Of a stretch of DNA of 64,000 nucleotides, positions 34,709-42,673 are shown piece by piece. A program made the translations under genes and the position numbers. Source of the DNA: CAJXQU01 sp965223825 (lineage in GTDB: Bacteria; Pseudomonadota; Gammaproteobacteria; CAJXQU01); contig OZ245018.1 of assembly GCA_965223825.1 (NCBI GenBank), positions 3,162,001 to 3,226,000 of the forward strand, in the 5' to 3' direction. Below the pieces are notes generated by a model. It was given only the letters and a program-made list of their open reading frames with translations, was not told the origin of the DNA and did not search any database. Within the stretch, counting starts at the first letter, position 1. Every line of letters starts with the position of its first letter.

Positions 34709-36841
34709 ATGTTTCCACTGCGACGACTTAATTACATCACCACTCATTACTTCCTAACCTGTGTCGCTGTCGTCATGCTCCTCACCTTCGCTCTGCGCTT
34801 GGTGATCTATCAGGAATTTATTCACACCAATCCTTTTTCACAAGCCTTCTTCTCTGATGATTGGGTTTACTGGGTGATGGCAGGTGGCAAAGCCGCTGGA
34901 AACTGGATTGATCCCGGCCCTTTTTTATCTGCCCCTTTGTACCCCTTTTTACTCGGTGGTCTCCGTAGCTTAGGGCTTGATCTCCCAGCTATCTTTTTCC
35001 TACAACTGCTACTTGGCGTGATCAGCACGGGTCTCATCGCAATCGGGGCCCGGCAGCGCTACGGTGAATTCACCGCATTACTCGCTGCCATTCTTTTTGC
35101 TTTTGCAGAAGAGCCTGTGCTGAGTTTTACCAAGATCATGGCGGATTCCTCGCAGCTTTTTTTAATTATTCTGGTGTGGTTTGTCTGGCGAAAACTGCTT
35201 GATCGTGATCAACCATGCTGGGTAATGGCGGCCCTATTAGGAATTTTGATCGGTTTGCTATGTTTAATCTGGCCGCCGGCTCAACTACTCATTCCTGTTT
35301 TAGTGATCAGTTATTTTTTACGGTTTAGCAATCAAGGTTCATGTTTCTATTCAAATATTCTTGCTAGTAGACGTGCGTTACAGTTTTCGTTAATCAGCCT
35401 CATTATGAGTTTATTGATCATTGCGCCCGTGACTTGGCATAACTACAAAACGGATCACAGTTTTATTCTGATCAGTGCAAACTCTGGCATTAATTTGCTG
35501 CAAGGTAATCATCCAAACAGCGAGGGTTACATCACACCGATTGACGGCATCCGCACTGATCGTCAAAACATGTTTGCAGATGCAAAACAACGCTACGATG
35601 AAGCTCATGAACAATCCGCCAACTGGAAAACCATTGATGCCTATTATGGTGATCAGGCCAAGGATTTTATACTGAACAACCCTGCGGAAAGTATTCCACT
35701 TTTCTTTAAAAAGTTTTATTGGTTTATCAGCTCATACGATTATGACAATATTGGGATTCGTAAATTTGAAAAAGAATTGGGGCTTTATCAAACCAGTTGG
35801 TTAGCACCGATCGCATTACCTTGGTTAATGGGCCTAACCTTCTTAGGTTTCATTTTTTATATTAAATCTTTACGTCACTATTTACCTGAATTCGCTCTAC
35901 TCGGGCTAACCGTCTTCGTCTGCGTTTTGTTTCATTACTCGGCTAGATACCGTTTACCTGCCGCACCCTTTTTATGTCTCGCAACAGCGCTTACTATCAG
36001 CAACTGGAAACAGATACCTTTACCACGTGCGATTAATTTCTCTTTTATTAAATTCGTAATTGCATCACTCCCCGTATTTTTCCTGATCATTAATCAGCAG
36101 ACGGGATTTGCACACGTTGACTTTTTACGATCAGATACCGCTGCGAAAGTTTCTCAGGCCTATTTAGAAGCCGGTGACCGCGCTTACCGGAATGAACAAT
36201 TTGATCAAGCGGACTCTCTTTATCAAAAAGCCAGTGCTGCTGATCCAAGTTATCTTTCACCGCAACTTCGCCAATACTATTTACGCGATCAACACGCTGA
36301 AGCCATAGCAACAGCGCCTGATTTGTTTTCAAATAGACTTTCAGGAAAATTTGCTTCGCACCCTGATCTGCTGCGTCATCAATTCAACATTGCCTTGCGA
36401 ACCAATAATTACTCACAAGCAATAGAAGTGTTGAATCGCTTAATCGTGCTTGAACCACGTGATCGTGATTTAAAGAAAAAATTGTTCTGGCTTATTAGCC
36501 ACTGCATTACAAAACCTGACACCTCCAGCCTCACCCAAGCACTCAGTCTTGCGCGTGACTGGCTAGGTCAAAGTCGCGGAGATGATCGTATTGATGCTTA
36601 CATCGCATTGGCCATCGCACAACACGCTAACCAACAATTTTCACGCGCGACAAAATCACTCAATACCGCAAAACGATTAGCCGAACGTCATCAATCATCT
36701 ATACAAATCGATGAGATAAAATCACTCGCTGATCAGTTTTCGAAGGGCGAACAACCTGATTGTAAAATAACTCCTTTCAACATGCCTTCACCTGTTGATT
36801 TAACGAAACCTCATCCAATGGACTTTATCAATTTCAAATGA
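34709..36841 (+). CDS. GT-C fold membrane glycosyltransferase with TPR domain
   Basis: The first 460 or so residues carry about ten membrane helices in the GT-C (ArnT/PMT-like, GT39) pattern. The first periplasmic loop holds the acidic motif FSDDWVYWVMAGGKA, expected to bind the metal or lipid-phosphate sugar. A large loop contains LLQGNHPNSEGY. Residues about 480-690 are TPR-like helices (AGDRAYRNEQFDQADSLYQK and others), probably periplasmic. Such enzymes move a sugar from a polyprenyl-phosphate donor to an envelope acceptor. The next gene overlaps by four bases. The convergent polyprenyl-phospho-pentose genes at 37646-41179 could supply the donor. Confidence 0.8.
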   Translation: MFPLRRLNYITTHYFLTCVAVVMLLTFALRLVIYQEFIHTNPFSQAFFSDDWVYWVMAGGKAAGNWIDPGPFLSAPLYPFLLGGLRSLGLDLPAIFFLQLLLGVISTGLIAIGARQRYGEFTALLAAILFAFAEEPVLSFTKIMADSSQLFLIILVWFVWRKLLDRDQPCWVMAALLGILIGLLCLIWPPAQLLIPVLVISYFLRFSNQGSCFYSNILASRRALQFSLISLIMSLLIIAPVTWHNYKTDHSFILISANSGINLLQGNHPNSEGYITPIDGIRTDRQNMFADAKQRYDEAHEQSANWKTIDAYYGDQAKDFILNNPAESIPLFFKKFYWFISSYDYDNIGIRKFEKELGLYQTSWLAPIALPWLMGLTFLGFIFYIKSLRHYLPEFALLGLTVFVCVLFHYSARYRLPAAPFLCLATALTISNWKQIPLPRAINFSFIKFVIASLPVFFLIINQQTGFAHVDFLRSDTAAKVSQAYLEAGDRAYRNEQFDQADSLYQKASAADPSYLSPQLRQYYLRDQHAEAIATAPDLFSNRLSGKFASHPDLLRHQFNIALRTNNYSQAIEVLNRLIVLEPRDRDLKKKLFWLISHCITKPDTSSLTQALSLARDWLGQSRGDDRIDAYIALAIAQHANQQFSRATKSLNTAKRLAERHQSSIQIDEIKSLADQFSKGEQPDCKITPFNMPSPVDLTKPHPMDFINFK

Positions 36842-37614
36842 CTGTTACTCCAGTAAAACTGAACGCAAAAACACAAGGCAGCGGTGAGCCTGTTATTCTC
36901 ATTCACGGCTTGTTTGGATCGCTAAGCAACCTCGGTATGCTCGGAAAATTTCTTGCCCAGTTCTATACCGTGCATTCCTTGGATGTAAGAAATCATGGTG
37001 AGTCACCACATGTGGATACGATGGACTTTCCTTCGATGTCCTCAGATGTGATCAAATATATGGATGATGTTGGGATTCCTTCCGCGGTGGTTATTGGACA
37101 CTCTATGGGTGGAAAAATCGCTATGCAAATGGCATTGGATCAAGCTGATCGAATTAAAAAATTAATTATTATTGATATCGCACCTGTTGCTTATGCCCCA
37201 CGGCATGATGCGATTTTTGCAGGTTTAGATGCCATTGATTTAAATACGCTAAGCTCTCGCCAAGAAGCCAATAAAATACTTGAACGTTTTATAGAGGAAG
37301 CTGGCGTGCGATCGTTTTTATTAAAAAACTTGTTTAAAAACACCACCGGAAAGTTTGCCTGGCGCATGGATCTTAATGCGATCAAAAATAATTATGATGT
37401 GATTTCCGAAGCATTAAGTGGTACTCCTTTTTCCGGGTCAACGCTTTTTATCAAAGGTAACCGATCTGTTTACCTAATCAAAGAATATAAAGAGGCTGTG
37501 TTGAATATTTTTCCTAATGCACAACTCAAAATCGTTGATGGTGCAGGGCACTGGCTACATGCAGAAAAACCCGATTTATTACACCGGATGATAGAGCGTT
37601 TTTTAGCTGATTAA
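36838..37614 (+). CDS. YbfF-like alpha/beta hydrolase
   Basis: The 258-aa protein has HGLFGSLSNLGMLGKFL, the VRNHGES motif typical of YbfF, the nucleophile elbow GHSMGGKIAMQMAL and the catalytic histidine in GAGHWLHAEKP. YbfF esterases act on short acyl or acyl-CoA thioesters in the cytoplasm; the substrate here is not known. Its ATG overlaps the stop of the GT-C gene (ATGA), so the two are translationally coupled. It is convergent with the DprE2-like gene, 31 bp away. Confidence 0.88.
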   Translation: MTVTPVKLNAKTQGSGEPVILIHGLFGSLSNLGMLGKFLAQFYTVHSLDVRNHGESPHVDTMDFPSMSSDVIKYMDDVGIPSAVVIGHSMGGKIAMQMALDQADRIKKLIIIDIAPVAYAPRHDAIFAGLDAIDLNTLSSRQEANKILERFIEEAGVRSFLLKNLFKNTTGKFAWRMDLNAIKNNYDVISEALSGTPFSGSTLFIKGNRSVYLIKEYKEAVLNIFPNAQLKIVDGAGHWLHAEKPDLLHRMIERFLAD

Positions 37615-37645
37615 AGTTATTAGTCAAAGACTTTACTCTAGTAAC

Positions 37646-38383
37646 TTATAATGGGAGACGTCTAAATATTTCATGTGGGATATTTTTTATGCCGAACATA
37701 ATCAGCCGCCAGAAACCTGGTAAATAAACTTGTGTTTTACGTTTTTCTAGTGCTTTTTTAATTCCTTTTGCGATATCTTCTGGTTGCGCCCAGAGTTTTC
37801 CTTTCTTCAAATGGGCTGTCATCGGCGTATCCACAAATCCTGGTTTTACACATAATGTTGTAATACCTGTCCCTTTAAATCGTCCAGCAAGTCCTTCCAT
37901 GAACGTACTCACGGCACTTTTCGCCGCTCCGTAAACGTAATTACTTGCACGCCCTCGATCACCGGCGACCGAACTTATCACGGCCAATTTTCCAAAACCC
38001 TGATCCTGAAACTTATCAGCTATGATCGTCGCTAAGGAAATAATACTCACAGCATTGATCGTGAGGGCTTTTGCTGTTTTTCTTGCGGAATGTTGAACCT
38101 CTTTCTGATCGGGTAAATCCCCCATCGCGATCAGAACAAGATCAATATGGCCTAGCACTAACTCCGCGCGGGAAAGCAGGAATTCATGTTCATCAAGTTG
38201 CACGGGATTCATTGCATCAACAGCGACATTTTCTGCACCGCGTAAAATTAGATCATCCCGTACAATACCGAGTTTTTCTGCATTGCGCCCCACCAGATAA
38301 AAATGCGTTCCGAGATCGCAAAATTCTCTTGCCGTGGCTTGGGCGATAGCAGATGTTGCACCAATGATCAGTATTCGTTTCAT
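37646..38383 (-). CDS. SDR oxidoreductase, DprE2-like
   Basis: The 245-aa protein has the Rossmann start ILIIGATSAIAQATAREF, an IAMGDLP region, and the catalytic Ser and Tyr-x3-Lys in ISSVAGDRGRASNYVYGAAK. In mycobacteria DprE2 reduces the 2-keto intermediate to decaprenylphosphoryl-arabinose with NADH. Next to a DprE1-like oxidase that role is likely here. The ATG at 38383 overlaps the upstream stop by four bases (ATGA), so it is coupled. The longer start at 38401 lies inside the upstream gene and is less likely. Confidence 0.8.
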   Translation of the reverse strand: MKRILIIGATSAIAQATAREFCDLGTHFYLVGRNAEKLGIVRDDLILRGAENVAVDAMNPVQLDEHEFLLSRAELVLGHIDLVLIAMGDLPDQKEVQHSARKTAKALTINAVSIISLATIIADKFQDQGFGKLAVISSVAGDRGRASNYVYGAAKSAVSTFMEGLAGRFKGTGITTLCVKPGFVDTPMTAHLKKGKLWAQPEDIAKGIKKALEKRKTQVYLPGFWRLIMFGIKNIPHEIFRRLPL

Positions 38384-39693
38384 CCCATTACCCGTCGCCA
38401 AAAGGTTGATGAAAAAGCCGGATCAATGAATTCTTTAAAATCGTAACAACGAGGAAAAAAATGTTTGAAATTTTCAGCACTCATGCGCGCATCTTTTGCT
38501 GGGTAAACCGCGCCCCCCACATCGACAACGATGCGATCAAGATGATCAAATAAATTTAATACTCGATTTCCTCGATTCGGAAAATCCATCGCTAACGTCA
38601 CGCCTTGACGTGGAAAAGATAGCATTCCAACTGATTGTATGTCGCCGAATATTTTTAATACTGCAAGGGATGATGCATTTCCAGACGTACGCACGGTGTC
38701 AAGAATATAACGAATTGTTTTTTTAGCATCTTCAAGCGGCACCACGCATTGGTATTGGAAGAAACCTTTTTTACCGTATAACCGGTTCCAATTTTTTATA
38801 CGATCCAATGGGTAAAAGAATTTTCCGTAACTTAACTCTTGTTCTAATGTTCCGGGCGGGTGGGCATTATAATAGAGCGCATTAAATGCGCGGCTGGTCA
38901 TATTGTTAATTAAATAACCGGGTAAATTGAACGGAAGACGCGACCCTTTCGATAAATTTGCTGTGCGTTTATCTGACGCGCGTGTGCAATGGTTTGCTCG
39001 AATAAAAATACCACGCCCCATTTCCTTTTCGCTCGCACAATCCACCCACGCAACGGTGTATTCGTATTTCCATTCTGACGCTGCGGATAGATCAAAAAAG
39101 TCACCTAAAGTGTCAAATTTTTGGGTCTCAACATGCAGGTTGGGTGAGTCGATCGGCATGAGCAGGATATCCGCCCAAATGATTAACCCGGTTAAACCCA
39201 GACCTCCGATCGTTGCTCGAAATAACTCGGCGTTTTCAGTACGAGAACAGACGACGACCTCCCCGTCTGATCGTAAGATCGCAACACGAATTACATGATT
39301 CCCAAATGATCCGCGCCGATGGTGGTTCTTACCGTGAACGTCATTTGCGATCGCACCACCGACGGTAACGTACTGCGTACCCGGCGAAACTGGCAAGAAC
39401 CAGCCTTTTGTCACAAACTCTTTCAAGATTTCTGTGATCATTACACCGCATTCTGTGCGCAAGATATGAGTTTTTGGATTAAATGAAATAAGGTGATCCA
39501 GCGCCCCTGAATCAATCGAAATACCTTCTTTATTTAAACAGGAGTCACCATAGCTGCGACCATTTCCGTAAGGTAAGTATGATTCGCCTTGCGCTTTCTC
39601 AGGGAGTTTTTCCTGCCGCCAAGTCAAACGATGCACACGCTGATCGCGCTGCTCACTTAACCCCCAGGACGTATAGTTTTTATTCTCCGTCAC
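38380..39693 (-). CDS. FAD-dependent oxidase, DprE1-like
   Basis: The 437-aa protein is of the VAO/PCMH flavoprotein family. FAD-binding motifs are YGNGRSYGDSCLN and PGTQYVTVGGAIANDVHGKN, with HHRRGSFGNHV following. The C-terminal FAD region contains YPAKDARMSAENF, keeping the AKDxR lysine of DprE1. DprE1 oxidises the 2-OH of polyprenylphosphoryl-ribose, the first half of the epimerisation to arabinose. It sits between the HAD-UbiA fusion and the DprE2-like gene on the same strand, completing the pathway set. Confidence 0.82.
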   Translation of the reverse strand: MTENKNYTSWGLSEQRDQRVHRLTWRQEKLPEKAQGESYLPYGNGRSYGDSCLNKEGISIDSGALDHLISFNPKTHILRTECGVMITEILKEFVTKGWFLPVSPGTQYVTVGGAIANDVHGKNHHRRGSFGNHVIRVAILRSDGEVVVCSRTENAELFRATIGGLGLTGLIIWADILLMPIDSPNLHVETQKFDTLGDFFDLSAASEWKYEYTVAWVDCASEKEMGRGIFIRANHCTRASDKRTANLSKGSRLPFNLPGYLINNMTSRAFNALYYNAHPPGTLEQELSYGKFFYPLDRIKNWNRLYGKKGFFQYQCVVPLEDAKKTIRYILDTVRTSGNASSLAVLKIFGDIQSVGMLSFPRQGVTLAMDFPNRGNRVLNLFDHLDRIVVDVGGAVYPAKDARMSAENFKHFFPRCYDFKEFIDPAFSSTFWRRVMG

Positions 39694-39742
39694 TTAAGGC
39701 ACCTTTGGTTTTCTCGACTCCTTCGAAACGAGGCTGACTTGT

Positions 39743-41179
39743 TCATGCCACCGAAGCCAACATCATCAAGAGCAATAACAACACCGCACAAGCTAAACTC
39801 ACTTTGTCGCGCATGGCAAAAACGATAGGATCATCATGCATCTGTCGGCGTGATGTTTTCAACCACATTCGACTGATCCAATACAGCATTAATGGGCAAA
39901 CTAACCACAACACCTGCGGTGAAAGGTATAAGCTTTTCACCTCATCGCTATTGATATATAACGCGATCACCACGACAGACATATAGCCGCTGGCTATCCC
40001 CATGCTAAATAACAACGGCTCATCTTCTCGCGTGTAACCCCGTCCCGGTATTTGCATTTTTGCTGCGTAATTAATTGATCGTAACTCGGTACAACGTTTC
40101 ACCGCACCTAAACTTAGAAACAAAAAGATCGCAAATGCCATTAACCAGAATGACAACACCACGTCCGCCGCAATCGCGCCCGACACCAAACGCGCTGTAT
40201 AAAAGCCAGCTAATAACAAAACGTCGAGGATTGCGTGTTCTTTCCATTCCAGTGAGTACGCCATGACTAAAGCAAAATAGAGCAGAAGGCTCAGCATCAG
40301 TGTGGCTGACACGCAAAGTGATAACAACAATCCCGACACCAAACAAAAAAGTGCGAGATAAACGCCATTCCAGAGTGGCAGCTCACCGCTGACGAAGGGT
40401 CGCTTTTTTTTCCTAGGATGTTGCCTATCGGCATCCAGATCCAAAAGATCATTCACGATATAGCCTGCTGACGCACACAAACTAAAACAGACAAACGCAA
40501 GCAAACACGCCATTAAACTAGTTAAATCGGTGAGTGATTTCGCCAAGATCAGTGGAGCAAAGATAAGTAAGTTTTTTAACCATTGCCAGGGACGTAAGCT
40601 TGTCAGGTAACGTTGAAGACTCGGTGATGGACTGACGAGTTCAGAGGTGATCCCGAGTTTCTTTAATCGCCGCAGCACACCAATTTGTGGGCGTACTACG
40701 ATCGCAGCTCCAATCGCTCGCCAAATCGCAAGATCAGCATGACTATCTCCAACATAGGCAAAAGTTCGATCACCAGCATAGCGCTTTATCGCCTTCAGTT
40801 TTGTCTTACCTTTGGTATTTTGCCCATTCTCTGTTGCGATCACCCCGTCAAATATCCCAAGATGCTCAGCAACCTGTTGTGCATAGATAAAATGTGAGGC
40901 CGTTGCTAAAACCAGCTCTTTACCATCGGCTTTTTCTGCTTTTAATAAACTCAGCACATCTTCATCAAACGGCAATTCTGTTACGTCGACCAGCACGCGC
41001 GAGACTAATGCTTGCTTTAAAAACGCACGTCCGCGCAGTAACCAGACAGGCAGTAGAAAAATTAAAATAGGATCACGACGAATTAGTCGTAACAGTGGTT
41101 CGAGCGAAAGATCGGATCGGATGAGGGTATTATCCAGATCGACAAAAAGAATGGAGTGATTTTGAATTGCCTCAGCCAC
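39743..41179 (-). CDS. HAD phosphatase-UbiA prenyltransferase fusion (DPPR synthase-like)
   Basis: The 478-aa protein joins two activities. Residues about 1-190 form a HAD hydrolase with motif I FVDLDNTLIRSD, motif II LATAS and motif III/IV YVGDSHADLAIW. Residues about 195-478 form a UbiA membrane domain of nine or so helices, with the prenyl-diphosphate motif NDLLDLDADRQHPRKKKRPF. The UbiA part resembles the phosphoribosyltransferase that makes polyprenylphosphoryl-5-phosphoribose; the HAD part could then remove the 5-phosphate. With the DprE1- and DprE2-like genes 50 bp downstream this gives a complete route to polyprenyl-phospho-arabinose. The membrane enzyme's true substrate is inferred. 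Confidence 0.82.
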   Translation of the reverse strand: MAEAIQNHSILFVDLDNTLIRSDLSLEPLLRLIRRDPILIFLLPVWLLRGRAFLKQALVSRVLVDVTELPFDEDVLSLLKAEKADGKELVLATASHFIYAQQVAEHLGIFDGVIATENGQNTKGKTKLKAIKRYAGDRTFAYVGDSHADLAIWRAIGAAIVVRPQIGVLRRLKKLGITSELVSPSPSLQRYLTSLRPWQWLKNLLIFAPLILAKSLTDLTSLMACLLAFVCFSLCASAGYIVNDLLDLDADRQHPRKKKRPFVSGELPLWNGVYLALFCLVSGLLLSLCVSATLMLSLLLYFALVMAYSLEWKEHAILDVLLLAGFYTARLVSGAIAADVVLSFWLMAFAIFLFLSLGAVKRCTELRSINYAAKMQIPGRGYTREDEPLLFSMGIASGYMSVVVIALYINSDEVKSLYLSPQVLWLVCPLMLYWISRMWLKTSRRQMHDDPIVFAMRDKVSLACAVLLLLLMMLASVA

Positions 41180-41223
41180 GCAGGATTCCTGTGAATTGAA
41201 CCCCCATTATGCCAAAAATAGAC

Positions 41224-41257
41224 AAAAAAATGGCGGGCTATCTGCCCGCCATTTTTT
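41224..41257 (-). terminator. Intrinsic terminator after the SDR gene
   Basis: AAAAAATGGCGGGC and GCCCGCCATTTTTT form a perfect stem with a five-base loop. On the minus strand a T-run follows. It separates the zapG-SDR unit from the HAD-UbiA gene that begins at 41179. Confidence 0.9.
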
Positions 41258-41279
41258 AATAGTACAAGTAACTGCTATT

Positions 41280-42092
41280 TTATGGCGCTGGATGCCAACC
41301 TGCATCTGCCCACAATTCACCCGTCACAGCTGAGTTGCTGATCAAGAAACAGATCGCGTCTGCGATTTCTTGTGGACGAATCAAACGTCGCAGTTGTGTC
41401 GCTGGAATAACATATTTTTCAATATATTCTTCACCCATTGCACGAACCATCGCTGTATCTGTGAAACCAGGGTGGATTACGCCTGCTCGCACACCATAGA
41501 ACATGCCTTCCGCTGTGATCGTCGATGCTGCACCTTCGATACCTGCTTTTGTTGCAGAGTAGGAAACTTGGCCTTTATTACCTTGTGAGGAAATCGAGCC
41601 AATAAAGATGATTGAACCACTAATGCCTTCATCAGGATTCCAACGTTTTAAACCTTTGCCTGCACGTTCTTTCGCAATGCGTGCGATCATTTCCAATCCC
41701 CAATAAATTGGGGCGGTTAAGTTTACTGCCAAGACGAGGTTGAAATGATCTTCCGAGTAAATGTCTGGTTCGCCGGTTTCTTTATCTAAACGAACAGCAA
41801 GTCGATCGCGTGTGATGCCTGCAGCTGGGACGCAGATGCTAGGAATACCGTAATCGTCGCACATCGTATCGAATACGTCTTTACGAAAAGCAGCGTCCGT
41901 TGTGTCACCGATAAACGGGATCGCCTCAACGCCAGTGTCCGCTTTGATTTTTGCTGCGATGTCTTTAACACCTTCACTCATGTCGACCATCGCGATCGCT
42001 TTAATACCTCGCGCAGCTAACTCTAATGAGACAGCTTCACCGATACCACTACCGGCGCCTGTAATTACCGCTACTTTATCTTTGATTTCCAT
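41280..42092 (-). CDS. Short-chain dehydrogenase/reductase
   Basis: The 270-aa SDR has TGAGSGIGEAVS for NAD(P) binding, a PAAGITRD variant of the NAG motif, and the catalytic Ser and Tyr-x3-Lys in GSISSQGNKGQVSYSATKAG. It resembles 3-oxoacyl-ACP or acetoacetyl-CoA reductases (FabG/PhaB group), but the inserted stretch around residues 100-130 (LDKETGEPDIYSEDHF) is unusual. VDMSE after the second strand suggests NAD preference. Its ATG overlaps the zapG stop by one base, so translation is coupled. A strong terminator follows. Confidence 0.82.
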   Translation of the reverse strand: MEIKDKVAVITGAGSGIGEAVSLELAARGIKAIAMVDMSEGVKDIAAKIKADTGVEAIPFIGDTTDAAFRKDVFDTMCDDYGIPSICVPAAGITRDRLAVRLDKETGEPDIYSEDHFNLVLAVNLTAPIYWGLEMIARIAKERAGKGLKRWNPDEGISGSIIFIGSISSQGNKGQVSYSATKAGIEGAASTITAEGMFYGVRAGVIHPGFTDTAMVRAMGEEYIEKYVIPATQLRRLIRPQEIADAICFLISNSAVTGELWADAGWHPAP

Positions 42093-42517
42093 TACGTACT
42101 CCTGTCTTCTTTATCAAGGTCTTGATTTTCTAGTGACTCCATTTCAGGCTTTTCGGCCTGAACGAGTGGAGGGTCATTCAGTAATCCAGAGTGCAGACGC
42201 CGCAATACTTCCTCACCTGACTCATCATCACAAAGGGTTTGCGCCCCATGCGCCATGTGTTCATAGATGGATCGGTATTGCCCCGTCAGGGTTTGAAGCT
42301 GGCTGGCGGTTTCACGAAAATGCTCACTCACGTCTGATTTATATTGACGTAGTTCTTGCACTTCCTGCTCCAACGTTACGATCTTTCTGTCATCACCACA
42401 GCCGCGGCGTATTGATGCGATTAAAAAACCGATCAATCCACCCGCTAGAAGTACTAGCGAAGCCATGATTAATAATTCAGAAAGTGTAAATTCGTACGCT
42501 GTCATCACTGCAAACAT
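42092..42517 (-). CDS. zapG: ZapG/YhcB family (DUF1043) cell-envelope protein
   Basis: The 141-aa protein has one N-terminal helix (about residues 14-37, LIMASLVLLAGGLIGFLIA). A coiled coil follows (about 45-75), then the family block KSDVSEHFRETASQLQTL with QYRSIYEHMAHGAQTLC after it. YhcB/ZapG links cell division, cell-wall and lipid synthesis in Enterobacteria. The ATG at 42517 or the one at 42505 may be used. Its pairing with a downstream overlapping SDR gene is not the classical yhcB-degQ context. Confidence 0.85.
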   Translation of the reverse strand: MFAVMTAYEFTLSELLIMASLVLLAGGLIGFLIASIRRGCGDDRKIVTLEQEVQELRQYKSDVSEHFRETASQLQTLTGQYRSIYEHMAHGAQTLCDDESGEEVLRRLHSGLLNDPPLVQAEKPEMESLENQDLDKEDRST

Positions 42518-42673
42518 AATTATTGTGCAGTGCAGTATAAACTAAATAAAAAGAATGTGTAACTGACCAATTGGTCAAGGGGAAATGACAAAAAAGGAAA
42601 TGCGGCTCTGAAAACCAGAGAATTCCTGATGTTCAGAACCGCGATCGTTAAGACAATTTAGCTAGCGCCGTGA

